A stretch of 64,000 bases of DNA from Bordetella parapertussis. GTDB lineage: Bacteria; Acidobacteriota; Terriglobia; Bryobacterales; Bryobacteraceae. The stretch lies in contig CALQCC020000004.1 of assembly GCA_943328975.2 (NCBI GenBank), positions 1-64,000 of the forward strand. Direction: 5' to 3'. Position 1 is the first letter of the stretch; the number at the start of each line of letters is the position of its first letter. The notes beneath the pieces are model-generated. The model did no database searches, was not told the origin of the DNA, and saw only the letters and a program-made list of their open reading frames with translations. Position numbers and translations under genes: made by a program. Below are positions 1-8,690 of this stretch, one piece after another.

Positions 1-2
1 AC

Positions 3-21
3 GGCGGAGAGAAAGTAGACC
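3..21. repeat. IS21 left inner terminal repeat
   Basis: Nineteen bases here are the exact reverse complement of 2475-2493 at the other end of the element. In IS21 elements such subterminal repeats are transposase binding sites. The outer copy expected to the left is outside the window. Confidence 0.85.
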
Positions 22-54
22 GCCGGGAAACTGGTTCCAGCAGACATTCTGTGT

Positions 55-1566
55 TTGTGGAACACCGGAGAGGTGTACACAGTGGAGTTATACGCGCGGG
101 TTCGGCGAGCGGTCATCGTCGAGAAGATGAGTGAACGCGATGTGGCCCGGCAGTTCGGGCTGGCGCGCGAGACAGTGCGAAAGATGCTGCGGTACTCGGT
201 GCCACCCGGCTACCGGCGGCAGCAGTCCGTGCGCCGGCCCAAGCTGGGTGCCTGGATTGGGGCCATCGACCAGATCTTGGAAGCAGACAAAGCGGAAGGC
301 AAGAAGCAGCGTCACAGCGCCAAACGGATCTTCGAGCGGCTGCGCGCCGAACATGGATACACGGGCGGCTACACGATCGTGAAGGACTACGTGCGGCTCA
401 GGAAGCTGAGTCAGCGCGAGATGTTCGTTCCGCTGGAGCACCCGCCGGGAGATGCGCAGGCGGACTTTGGCGAAGCGATGGTGGTGGTGGGCGGGGTGGA
501 GCGCAAGGCGCACTACCTGGTGATGGACCTGCCGCAGTCCGATGACGGCTTCGTAATGGCCTTTCCGGCCGAGACGACAGAAGCGTTTCTCGAAGGTCAC
601 AACCACGCCTTCACGTACTTCGGCGGAGTGCCGCGCACGATCTTGTACGACAACACCAAGCTGGCGGTGGCGCGGATCTTGGGCGATGGCGCGCGCACGA
701 AGACGCGGTCGTTCAGTGAACTGCAGAGCCATTACCTGTTCGCGGAGAAGTTCGGGCGTCCGGGCAAGGGCAACGACAAGGGGAAGGTGGAAGGGCTGGT
801 GGGGTATGTGCGGCGGAACTTCATGGTGCCGCGTCCGCGATTCGCCACCTGGGAGGAGTTCAACGCGGATCTGCGCCTCCAATGCCAGAAACGGCGGGAG
901 CGAACGCTGCGGGGACAGCAGCAGACCATCGGCCAGCGGTTCGAGAAAGACCGGGAGCGGTTGCTGCCGTTGCCAGCAGCACCGTATGAAGCCTGCGCGA
1001 AACACTCGACGCGAGTGACCTCGATGTCACTGGTGCGCTATCGCACGAACGACTACTCGGTGCCGGTGTGTTGGGGACACCGCGAAGTGCTGGTGAAGGG
1101 TTTCGTGCATGAAGTGGCGATCTGCGCGGGCAGCGAGGTGATTGCACGGCATCCACGGAGCTATGAACGTGAAGACATGATCTTCAACCCGCTGCATTAC
1201 CTGGCGCTGCTGGAGCAGAAGCCGAACGCGCTCGACCAGGCGGCACCACTGGCTGGCTGGGTTCTGCCGGAGGGCTTCTCGCAGATGCGTCGTCTGATGG
1301 AAGCGCGTCTGGGCAAGAAGGGCAAGCGCGAGTTCGTACAAGTCCTTCGGCTGGTGGAGACGCTCACGCTCGCGGAAGTAGCGCAGGCCATCGAGGATGG
1401 CCTGCGGATGGGGACGATCTCGTTCGATGCCGTCAAGCACCTGCTGCTGTGCCGGATCGAGCGGCGGCCAGCGCGGCTGGATCTGGAGAACTATCCCCAT
1501 CTGCCTACGGCGCAAGTGGCCACCACTGCGGCCGCCGACTACCTGACGCTGCTGGAGGCCTGCTGA
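55..1566 (+). CDS. istA: IS21-family transposase IstA
   Basis: IstA is the DDE transposase that catalyses IS21 transposition together with the IstB ATPase. An N-terminal helix-turn-helix is visible around residues 26-46 (SERDVARQFGLARETVRKM). The rve/DDE core has D137 in QADFGEA, D199 in ILYDNTK and E246 in KGKVEGLVGY, and all three catalytic residues are intact. Length of 503 aa is normal. The start is uncertain: TTG at 55 gives the longest frame, while GTG at 73 gives the more typical MYTVELYARVRR N-terminus. It is followed after one base by istB. No frameshift is visible, so the element may still be active. Confidence 0.93.
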   Translation: MWNTGEVYTVELYARVRRAVIVEKMSERDVARQFGLARETVRKMLRYSVPPGYRRQQSVRRPKLGAWIGAIDQILEADKAEGKKQRHSAKRIFERLRAEHGYTGGYTIVKDYVRLRKLSQREMFVPLEHPPGDAQADFGEAMVVVGGVERKAHYLVMDLPQSDDGFVMAFPAETTEAFLEGHNHAFTYFGGVPRTILYDNTKLAVARILGDGARTKTRSFSELQSHYLFAEKFGRPGKGNDKGKVEGLVGYVRRNFMVPRPRFATWEEFNADLRLQCQKRRERTLRGQQQTIGQRFEKDRERLLPLPAAPYEACAKHSTRVTSMSLVRYRTNDYSVPVCWGHREVLVKGFVHEVAICAGSEVIARHPRSYEREDMIFNPLHYLALLEQKPNALDQAAPLAGWVLPEGFSQMRRLMEARLGKKGKREFVQVLRLVETLTLAEVAQAIEDGLRMGTISFDAVKHLLLCRIERRPARLDLENYPHLPTAQVATTAAADYLTLLEAC

Positions 1567-1567
1567 T

Positions 1568-2332
1568 ATGGACACGCCCCAGGTCTTGCTCGACCATCAT
1601 CTGAAAACGCTGCGGCTGCCGACCTTCCTGCGCGAGTACGACAAAGTCGCGCAGCAGTGTGCCTCCGAGGGTGTGGACTTTCCGCGTTACCTGCTGCGCT
1701 TGAGCGAACTGGAACTGCTCGACCGCGAACGGCGCGCCACCGAGCGCCGCATCCGCCAAGCGAAGTTCGACGTGGTGAAGAGCCTGGACACCTTCGACTT
1801 TCTGGCGATCCCATCCTTAAACAAGTCGCTGGTGTTGGATCTGGCCCGTTGCGAGTTCATCGAGCGCAAGGAAAACATCCTGGCGTTAGGAAACTCGGGC
1901 ACCGGGAAAACCCACGTCGCACTGGCACTTGGTCTGGCCGCTTGCCAGAAGGGTTTTCGCGTCCGCTTCACCACCGCGGCGTCGCTGGCACACGAACTGA
2001 TCGAGGCCAAGGACGAACGGCGCTTGATGCGCTTTCAGAAGACGCTATCCACCTTCGAACTACTGATCATCGACGAGTTGGGCTTCGTTCCGTTATCCAA
2101 GACGGGAGCCGAACTGCTATTCGAGGTCTTCAGCCGCCGCTATGAACGCAGCGCCACGCTGGTCACCAGCAACTTGCCGTTCAACGAATGGACCGAAGCG
2201 TTCGGATCCGAACGGCTGACGGGAGCCCTGCTGGACAGGCTCACCCATCACGTCCACATCCTGGAGATGAACGGGGAAAGCTACCGGCTCAAGGACAGCA
2301 AACAGAAGCGGCCTGCCAAGCCGCGTTCGTAG
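1568..2332 (+). CDS. istB: IS21-family helper ATPase IstB
   Basis: IstB is the AAA+ ATPase that helps IstA choose and capture target DNA. The DnaC-like core shows Walker A GNSGTGKT at residues 108-115 and Walker B LLIIDE at 165-170. Length (254 aa) is normal for the family. The ATG starts one base after the istA stop, so the two are probably translationally coupled. No damage is visible. Confidence 0.94.
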   Translation: MDTPQVLLDHHLKTLRLPTFLREYDKVAQQCASEGVDFPRYLLRLSELELLDRERRATERRIRQAKFDVVKSLDTFDFLAIPSLNKSLVLDLARCEFIERKENILALGNSGTGKTHVALALGLAACQKGFRVRFTTAASLAHELIEAKDERRLMRFQKTLSTFELLIIDELGFVPLSKTGAELLFEVFSRRYERSATLVTSNLPFNEWTEAFGSERLTGALLDRLTHHVHILEMNGESYRLKDSKQKRPAKPRS

Positions 2333-4674
2333 TCGCCTCCCTCCACTCTCGGCGCCAAGTTACGAGGGCGGCTTCCGCTCCGGCCTAAAACGCGCCCCGC
2401 AACGCGGGTCGCAGGCCTACGCTCCAGCCACCCCCGCAACTCCTTCAAGCTAAGGCACCTCCACCCTGTGGAGTGGTCTACTTTCTCTCCGCCCCAGTGG
2501 TCTGGTTTTACTCCGCCCTTGACAGCCTCCTCCGTGGTTTCCACGGTTATGAGAAGGTCGGCCCTGCGGACCGATTTGCCTGCCGCGCCACCCACCACTA
2601 CCTGCCAGCTGCCTTCTTGTCCGATGAGGCCCAGGTCTTTGACGGTCGCCTCGGCACAGTTGCGAGGGCATCCGACCACCCCCATTTTGTATTTGTGCGG
2701 CGTGAACAGATTCTCCAGGCGACGCTCGAGCTCAATCCCGGTGTTGGTCGAATCCTGCACACCGAAGCGGCAGTATTCCGAGCCCACGCATGTTTTCACC
2801 ATGCGCACGCCCTTCGTGTATGCCTGTCCCGAGGGCATTCCGAGATCCGCCCAGACCTTCGGAAGATCGGCTTTCTTGATGCCTAGAAGATCCAAGCGCT
2901 GGCTTCCGGTGACCTTCACCATCGGGACGTTGTATTTGTCGGCGACGTCGGCGATGTGCCGCAATTCGTCCGGCGTTGTGACGCCTCCCCGCATGCGCGG
3001 GACTACGGAGAATGTTCCGTCCTTCTGGATATTGGCGTGGACGCGATCGTTGATGAAGCGCGCCGAGCGGTCCTCTTCGTGATCGCCACACCACAGTACG
3101 TCCAGCATGTAGCTCAGTGCGGGCTTGCAGACTTCGCAGCCTTTGCGATTCCCGTAGACCGCCAGTACTTCTTCCACCGACTTCAACTGCTGGCCGCGAA
3201 TGATGTCGCGCAGCTTCTCATAAGAGAAGGGCAGGCAATTGCACAGCGTGGTTCGGGTCTCCTCCTGGAAATTGGGGGCGACGGCGCGTAGCAGCTTTTC
3301 GCATAGTCCGGTGCAACTGCCGCAACTGGTGGACGCACGCGTGTGTTTCTTCAACTGAGTGAGGCCGGTGATGCCGTGCTCGTGAATGGCCTGGATAATG
3401 TCACCCTTGCGCACCCCGTTGCACCCGCAGACCGTGACACTGTCCGCCATGTCCGCAACTTCCAACCCCGGATCCGCATCCCGCGGTGGAAATAGGATCT
3501 GGCGGCGCAGATCCGTCAGGTCGGTTCCATTGCGCAACCAATCTGTGTAGATATGTTCGTCTTCGGTGTCTCCGACGAGGATCACGCCGTGCAGGCGATT
3601 GTCCTTGAGCAGCAGTTTCTTGTATACGCCCAAGGAAGGATCGTCGTAGCGGACCACGTCGATACCCGCCTCCGACTCGTCGATCGAACCGGCGGAGAAA
3701 ATGTCCACGCCCATGATCTTGAGCTTCGCGGCGGGCGATGCTCCGGTGAATGTCTTGACCCGTGTGCCGGTGATCGTCTCCGCTAGCACGCGGCCCTGTT
3801 CAAAAAGAGGCGCAACCAGACCGAAAGTCTGTCCCCGATGTTCCGTACATTCGCCGACGGCGAAGATGTCGGGGTCGGAGGTTTCCATGTAGTCGTTGAC
3901 TACGATGCCTCGGCCCACTGTGAGTCCAGCGCTGCTCGCCAACTGTGCATTCGGCCGGATACCGGCGGCGATCACGACTAAGTCGGCGTCGAGTTCCTCA
4001 CCGGATGCGAACTGTAATCCATCCACGCGACCGTTGCCCATCAGCGCCGCAGTCTGTTTGGGCAACATGACCCGGATTCCGAGGCTTTCGATTTTGCGTT
4101 TCAGATATTCGGCACCGGTGGTATCGAGCTGACGATCCATCAACTTGTCCATCAAATGCACAACCGTAACGTCGCAGCCCTGTACCTGTAGGCCACGCGC
4201 TGCTTCCAGTCCCAACAGTCCGCCACCAATAACGACCGTCTTCAGCCCCGGCCGAGCCTTTTCGATCAAAGCCCGCGTGTCGTCCAGCGTGCGAAACACG
4301 TGGACGTTGGTTTTCTCCACGCCCGGAATCGGCGGGATGAAGGCGCTGCTGCCGGTCGCCAGGATCAACTTGTCGTATTCGGTGACGCCTCCCAATTCAT
4401 CAATGACGTGCCGCCGTTCACGATCAATGCCTGCAATCTTCACGCCCAGACGAGTACGAATCCCGTTGGACTGATACCAGTTGAGATCGTTGAGCACAAT
4501 GTCGTCTGCCGACTTCTCTCCCGATAGAACCAGGGAGAGCATGATCCGGTTGTAGTTGACGTGTGTCTCATCGCCGAAGATGGTGATTTCAAAATCATGC
4601 GGCTGCTTGAGGATCTGCTCCACACACGAAACTCCGGCCATCCCGTTACCGATCACTACAAGCTGCTGTTTCAT
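2281..4674 (-). CDS. nirB: Nitrite reductase [NAD(P)H] large subunit NirB, 3' end replaced by IS21
   Basis: NirB reduces nitrite to ammonium with NAD(P)H in the cytoplasm. Visible parts in order: FAD motif near residues 5-15, a second dinucleotide motif near 150, two BFD-like [2Fe-2S] cysteine clusters (CGCNG, then CGSCTGLC; CNC with CEVC), and the sulfite/nitrite reductase half with siroheme/4Fe-4S cysteines at about 628, 634, 668 and 672. Native sequence stops near residue 716 at the IS junction (2525). The frame then runs through the IS end for about 80 foreign residues to a stop at 2281. Full-length NirB is usually about 800-850 aa, so roughly the last 100 residues are lost and any nirD is cut off. 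The ATG at 4674 overlaps the nitrate reductase stop (ATGA). The frame continues open upstream to 5250 but only as the shadow of that gene. Confidence 0.85.
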   Translation of the reverse strand: MKQQLVVIGNGMAGVSCVEQILKQPHDFEITIFGDETHVNYNRIMLSLVLSGEKSADDIVLNDLNWYQSNGIRTRLGVKIAGIDRERRHVIDELGGVTEYDKLILATGSSAFIPPIPGVEKTNVHVFRTLDDTRALIEKARPGLKTVVIGGGLLGLEAARGLQVQGCDVTVVHLMDKLMDRQLDTTGAEYLKRKIESLGIRVMLPKQTAALMGNGRVDGLQFASGEELDADLVVIAAGIRPNAQLASSAGLTVGRGIVVNDYMETSDPDIFAVGECTEHRGQTFGLVAPLFEQGRVLAETITGTRVKTFTGASPAAKLKIMGVDIFSAGSIDESEAGIDVVRYDDPSLGVYKKLLLKDNRLHGVILVGDTEDEHIYTDWLRNGTDLTDLRRQILFPPRDADPGLEVADMADSVTVCGCNGVRKGDIIQAIHEHGITGLTQLKKHTRASTSCGSCTGLCEKLLRAVAPNFQEETRTTLCNCLPFSYEKLRDIIRGQQLKSVEEVLAVYGNRKGCEVCKPALSYMLDVLWCGDHEEDRSARFINDRVHANIQKDGTFSVVPRMRGGVTTPDELRHIADVADKYNVPMVKVTGSQRLDLLGIKKADLPKVWADLGMPSGQAYTKGVRMVKTCVGSEYCRFGVQDSTNTGIELERRLENLFTPHKYKMGVVGCPRNCAEATVKDLGLIGQEGSWQVVVGGAAGKSVRRADLLITVETTEEAVKGGVKPDHWGGEKVDHSTGWRCLSLKELRGWLERRPATRVAGRVLGRSGSRPRNLAPRVEGGDYERGLAGRFCLLSLSR
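2472..2517. repeat. IS21 right end: two tandem 22-bp terminal repeats
   Basis: Two related 22-bp units, 2472-2493 and 2496-2517, begin AGTGGTCT and end CTCCGCC, spaced 24 bp start to start. The inner one is inverted relative to 3-21. This is the multi-repeat end structure of IS21 elements. The tip 5'-TGTCAA (minus strand) follows at 2519-2524. Confidence 0.8.
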
Positions 4675-6854
4675 GCGTTTGCTCCTGTTCGTTCTACCCG
4701 TACTGCGCACTGTTTGTAATTGGGTTCCCGCGAAATGGGGTCGAATGCGTCTTGTGTTACTTCGTTCACATTCGTCTCGGCGAAATGAAATGGCATGAAC
4801 ACCTGTCCCGGAGCTGTAATTTCCGTCAGCCGTAGTTCGACTTCCCTCACCCGGCCGCGCCGCGAAACGATATCCACCGAATCGTAGCTGCGCAGGCCAA
4901 GCTGTTTGGCGTCGCGCGGATTCATCTCCAGCCAGGCCCTCGGCGAGAGTCGTTCCAGGATCGGCACCTCCTTGGTCTTGGTGCGTGTATGCCAGTGCTC
5001 CACCGTGCGTCCGGTGTTCAGGACGAAGGGATATTCCCCGCCGGGCTGTTCCGGGAACGGCGCCCAATCGGTGCAGAGCAACTTCGCGCGTCCATCGGCT
5101 GTGGGAAAGACGCCATCGGCGTAGAGCCGCGATGAGGCAACCGGAGTGGCTCCTTCGGCCAGCGGCCACTGAACCGCGCCGTGCTCGACTAGCAGCGAGT
5201 AGCTGATGCCGGAGTAATCGCACAACTGTTCTCGGGAAACCCGCCGCCATTCGTTGAAGGCATCTTCAACCGTCAACCAACCAGGGAATAATTCTTCGCG
5301 ACAACCGAGCTTCTCGGCCAAGGCCAAGAAGATGTCGAAATCAGTCCGGGCCTCAGCGGGCGGCTCCACGGCCTTGTTGCACTTGCTGACCCGGCGTTCG
5401 GAGTTTGTATAGGTCCCGTCTTTTTCGCCCCAGATGGCAGCAGGCAAGACTAGATCGGCCAGTTCGGTTGTAGGCGTTGGATGATATCCGTCCTGCACCA
5501 CTAGGAAGTCCAGATTCGAAAGCCCGTGTTTCAAGACTTCCTGGTTCGGATACGACACTAATGGATTGGTTGCGATGATCCACAGCGCGCGAATCTTTTT
5601 CGCGACCGCCGCTTCAATGATGTCGGGGTAGGCGAGGCCACGCTTCGTTGGCAAGCGCGATTCGTCGATGCCCCACAGCGTTGCAAGTTCTGCTCGGTCC
5701 GTTGGATCGTCGAACTTGCGATAGCCCGGCAGACTGGAACTGAAACCCGCCTCGCGAGTGCCCATTGCGTTGCACTGTCCGGTGATCGAAAACGGGGACG
5801 CTCCCGCACGGCCCAGATTTCCGGTTAAGAGAGCAAGGTTGCAGATGGCATTCACAGTGGCCGTGCCCAGCGTGCTGTGATTAACGCCCATGGTCCAACC
5901 GATGAAGCCAGCCTTGGCCTGACCATAGAGAATCGCGGTCTTCAGAATGGTTTCCTGACTCAGGCCGGTGATCTCGGCGACACGTTCGGGGGTATACGCG
6001 GCGAGGAACTTCTCTAGTTCCGCAAAGCCCGACGTGTGCGCATCCACGTATGCGCGATCGATCAAGTTGTAACGGATCAGGATGTGCGCGATGCCGTGCA
6101 GCAGTGCCAGATCCGAGCGCGGTTTCAGCGGCAGATGTAAGTCCGCCATCATCGCCGTTTTCGTTACGCGAGGATCGGCTACGATCAGCGTGCGGTTCGG
6201 ATTGGTGTCCAGATATTGGCAGAGGATCGGATGGTTGTCGGCCATGTTGGCGCCGATCAGAAGGATGACGTCCGCCTTCTCCATGTCTTCGTAACTGCCC
6301 GGAGGTCCATCGCTGCCGAACGAAGTCTTGTAGCCGGACACCGCACTGGCCATGCACAGCGTCGTATTGCCGTCGTAGTTGTTGGTGCCGAAACCCAACT
6401 GCACCAGCTTGCCCAGCGTGTAGAATTCTTCCGTAACCAGCTGCCCGGTGCTCAACACACCCAGCGAAGCGGGACCGTATTTCTCCTGCGTTGCGCGGAA
6501 GCGTTCCACCATCACGGTGAGCGCCTCTTCCCAACTCACGCGAACCAACTTTCCGTTCTTGCGCAGCAGGGGATACTTGGCGCGATTCTCAACGTCGATG
6601 ATGTGGTGCTCGGAGAGGCCCTTGGGGCACAGCTTGCCACGATTCACCGGATGCGAATCCAGCGGTCTGCAAGATACTGCACGGCCGTCCTTCACTCCGA
6701 TTTCGATGCCGCAGCCCACCGAACAATACCCGCACGTGGTGGGCACCCAAGTTTCGGGGATGCGCTTGGCAGAGGTGTAGCCAGTGGAGGCGTCGCGCGC
6801 GAACGCGTACTGCTCACTCAGATTGTCGAGACCGATGGCGCGTTTCCAGTTCAT
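4671..6854 (-). CDS. nasA: NasA/NarB-type assimilatory nitrate reductase catalytic subunit
   Basis: This is a molybdopterin oxidoreductase of 727 aa that should reduce nitrate to nitrite. Near the N-terminus is the 4Fe-4S ligand set TTCGYCSVGCGIE followed by GKLCPKG, then the Mo-bisMGD domains and a C-terminal dinucleotide-binding domain beginning near VLNTGRTVEHWHTRTK. No twin-arginine signal is seen (N-terminus MNWKRAIGLDN), so it should be cytoplasmic. The C-terminal BFD iron-sulfur domain of some NasA proteins is absent. ATGA overlaps join it to both neighbours: the DmsBC-like subunit upstream and nirB downstream. The nitrate role is inferred from NirB next door, because the superfamily also includes formate dehydrogenases. 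Confidence 0.85.
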   Translation of the reverse strand: MNWKRAIGLDNLSEQYAFARDASTGYTSAKRIPETWVPTTCGYCSVGCGIEIGVKDGRAVSCRPLDSHPVNRGKLCPKGLSEHHIIDVENRAKYPLLRKNGKLVRVSWEEALTVMVERFRATQEKYGPASLGVLSTGQLVTEEFYTLGKLVQLGFGTNNYDGNTTLCMASAVSGYKTSFGSDGPPGSYEDMEKADVILLIGANMADNHPILCQYLDTNPNRTLIVADPRVTKTAMMADLHLPLKPRSDLALLHGIAHILIRYNLIDRAYVDAHTSGFAELEKFLAAYTPERVAEITGLSQETILKTAILYGQAKAGFIGWTMGVNHSTLGTATVNAICNLALLTGNLGRAGASPFSITGQCNAMGTREAGFSSSLPGYRKFDDPTDRAELATLWGIDESRLPTKRGLAYPDIIEAAVAKKIRALWIIATNPLVSYPNQEVLKHGLSNLDFLVVQDGYHPTPTTELADLVLPAAIWGEKDGTYTNSERRVSKCNKAVEPPAEARTDFDIFLALAEKLGCREELFPGWLTVEDAFNEWRRVSREQLCDYSGISYSLLVEHGAVQWPLAEGATPVASSRLYADGVFPTADGRAKLLCTDWAPFPEQPGGEYPFVLNTGRTVEHWHTRTKTKEVPILERLSPRAWLEMNPRDAKQLGLRSYDSVDIVSRRGRVREVELRLTEITAPGQVFMPFHFAETNVNEVTQDAFDPISREPNYKQCAVRVERTGANA

Positions 6855-8386
6855 GCGGCGAACCTTTCTCCCGACGTAAACGCTGCGGCGATGTTTTTGG
6901 GAACCACACTCACGAAGAAGAGATAGCGTCCCAGCCACTCACCACCCAGTGCGAAGAGGAATGAGAGCGCCAGCGGCCAACCCGCGGGGACCATGAGCGG
7001 CAGAAGAATTCCAGCGACCAGCAGGATCACGAGGCGGAGCAAGAACAAATTCTTCAACGTCCCGGAGAGCAACAGCGCGGAGCCTCGCAATTCAAATACT
7101 TCGGACTTCGTGAGCCATAGGAACTTCAGCAGCTGTGTGCCGAACTGGAGTGCGGCACCAACCACTGTGGCGATGCGGACCCAGGCGGGCAAGTCGTTCT
7201 GCAGCAGCAGTACGAAGAACGGTCCCAGGAATAGCGCGGATGCATAGAACTCCGTCAAGGTGTAGCTGCTAAACCAAGCGGGTCGAGCCCGAACCACGTA
7301 GATGCGGGCCGAACAGGTTACGCCGGCGGCTCCGGCCAACGCTGTGAACGCGCCCGCTGCGATGCGGCCCGGAAGGTCCAAGAAGAGCATTCCGGCGAAC
7401 AGGTTCGCCGCGCCGGCGAAGAGAGACAGCGTGAGTACTTCGCGGCTCAGCCAGGATCGGCGCAATCCCTTTAGTGCGCGGAACGCGTAGATCGGACGGC
7501 CCAGGTGTAACGTGGAGGCCCCCAGACTGACCCCGGCGAGTCCTAGCGACGCCAGCGCAGTCAGTGTAAGGCCCGTGCCCTGGTGCAGCATGTCGAGCAA
7601 CCACAGCACCACAAACGCTCCCACGGAAAGCTGAGTGAGGACCAACATGAAGACCAGCGGCCAATGCGGCTGCTCCGTCTCAATGCGCTGCGTATCCACG
7701 CGGCCCGTATCGGGCAGCAAGTTTTCGGGCAGCGTCACTCTCGTGGTCGAAATGCTGTCATCGGCGGAAGGCAACCCGGGCGCATTGGCCGAGAGATAAT
7801 CTCGCCGCCAATCGGCGATGTTCACGATCTCAATGGCAATGGCGCCTTCGGGGCAGGCACCGACGCACGCTGGAGCCTGTCCATCGCTGAGACGGTTGTG
7901 GCACATGTCGCACTTGCCCACCACGCCGCGTTCGGCGTTGTACTGCGGCACCTGATAGGAGCAATTCCAGGTGCAGTACTGGCAACCGATGCAGGTATCC
8001 GCGCTATGCAGCACCACGCCTGTGCCTGCATCTTTCGAGTAGGCTTCGACGGGGCAACCGATCAGGCAGGAGGGCTCCACGCAATGGTTACAGCCCATGG
8101 AAAGGTGATAGCGCTGGGTTAGCGGATAATGCCCGCCTTCCACTTCGCCCACCCGCCGCCAGTTGAGTGCCGCGGGGTTGCCGTTCTGTTCGTTGCACGC
8201 CACCACGCAGCACTTGCAGCCGATGCACTGCGTCATGTCGAAATGAAATCGATACTGCTCGCCTGCTTCGAGGGGCCGGGTAGGAATCAGCGGCTTCGGC
8301 TCGGTTTCGATCTGCACCAGGCCGCGCCCTTTAGGCATGGCGACGGCGTACAGCAGCTCGCTGGTCATCAGGGGAAGCGTTGTCAT
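6851..8386 (-). CDS. Fused DmsB-DmsC-like ferredoxin/membrane anchor subunit
   Basis: This 511-aa protein joins two subunits that are normally separate. Residues 1-190 form a four-cluster ferredoxin with cysteine groups CIGCKCCVVAC, CNHCVEPSCLIGC, CIGCQYCTWNC and CDMCH...CVGAC, as in DmsB/NrfC. From about 235 to the end is a hydrophobic DmsC-like domain with around eight membrane segments. In this family the anchor oxidises menaquinol and the iron-sulfur subunit passes electrons to the molybdenum subunit. It is first in the operon and its stop overlaps the nitrate reductase start (ATGA), so it probably supplies quinol electrons for nitrate reduction. Confidence 0.85.
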   Translation of the reverse strand: MTTLPLMTSELLYAVAMPKGRGLVQIETEPKPLIPTRPLEAGEQYRFHFDMTQCIGCKCCVVACNEQNGNPAALNWRRVGEVEGGHYPLTQRYHLSMGCNHCVEPSCLIGCPVEAYSKDAGTGVVLHSADTCIGCQYCTWNCSYQVPQYNAERGVVGKCDMCHNRLSDGQAPACVGACPEGAIAIEIVNIADWRRDYLSANAPGLPSADDSISTTRVTLPENLLPDTGRVDTQRIETEQPHWPLVFMLVLTQLSVGAFVVLWLLDMLHQGTGLTLTALASLGLAGVSLGASTLHLGRPIYAFRALKGLRRSWLSREVLTLSLFAGAANLFAGMLFLDLPGRIAAGAFTALAGAAGVTCSARIYVVRARPAWFSSYTLTEFYASALFLGPFFVLLLQNDLPAWVRIATVVGAALQFGTQLLKFLWLTKSEVFELRGSALLLSGTLKNLFLLRLVILLVAGILLPLMVPAGWPLALSFLFALGGEWLGRYLFFVSVVPKNIAAAFTSGERFAA

Positions 8387-8673
8387 GCTCCCACCACGCC
8401 TTTTGGATACACGAATCCTGTCGCAGCCACGAGGGCTCCTTTGCCCGAGCAGTGATACGCAAACAGGCGCACTGCTTCGGAAATGATGTTGGAATTGATC
8501 TCCGGCAGGGAGATTACGAGGTGGGAGGCAGACAGGGTCCCGGGAAGGCCCCGGAAAACCCGTTTGTTTCGCGGTCGAGCTAAGAGAAGTGTAACAGCGG
8601 GAAGGACTCTTGGGAAGATCCTCGCCGGAAGATTCTTTTTATGGACCCCATCAGCCCCGATGGGCCGCTCCAA
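8383..8673 (-). CDS. Possible small ORF coupled to the nitrate operon
   Basis: A 96-codon frame ends with TGA overlapping the ATG of the DmsBC-like gene in the same ATGA pattern used at the next two junctions of this operon. The last 45 codons, ending FVYPKGVVGA, look protein-like. The N-terminal half is arginine- and proline-rich and may not be coding. I recognise no domain. Any gene starting ATGA creates such a stop, so the evidence is weak. The rest of 8387-8690 would be the operon leader and promoter, in which I see no clear motif. Confidence 0.25.
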   Translation of the reverse strand: MERPIGADGVHKKNLPARIFPRVLPAVTLLLARPRNKRVFRGLPGTLSASHLVISLPEINSNIISEAVRLFAYHCSGKGALVAATGFVYPKGVVGA

Positions 8674-8690
8674 CGCGTTACAGGTAATGG

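Larger units (their letters stand above)
1..2524 (+). mobile_element. IS21-family insertion sequence (left tip outside window)
   Basis: The element carries the istA-istB pair typical of IS21. A 19-bp sequence at 3-21 recurs inverted at 2475-2493, and a second, outer copy of the right-end repeat lies at 2496-2517. Multiple terminal repeats are usual for IS21 elements. The right boundary is placed at about 2524 because the inward-reading end starts 5'-TGTCAA, an IS21-like tip. The outer left repeat lies before base 1, so the full size would be about 2.55 kb. The element sits in the 3' part of nirB, transcribed in the opposite direction. Target duplication cannot be checked from this window. Confidence 0.9.

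Noticed and set aside
88-1005. 305-codon minus-strand frame across istA
   Set aside because: It is the antisense shadow of a clear transposase gene in GC-rich DNA and has no domain.
4675-5250. N-terminal extension of the nirB frame
   Set aside because: The extension lies over the nitrate reductase 3' end in another frame and has no NirB-like sequence; MKQQLVVIGNGMAG is the true start.
8647-8664. 6-bp hairpin CCCATC/GATGGG upstream of the nitrate operon
   Set aside because: No T run follows on either strand and there is no conserved riboswitch-like sequence nearby.
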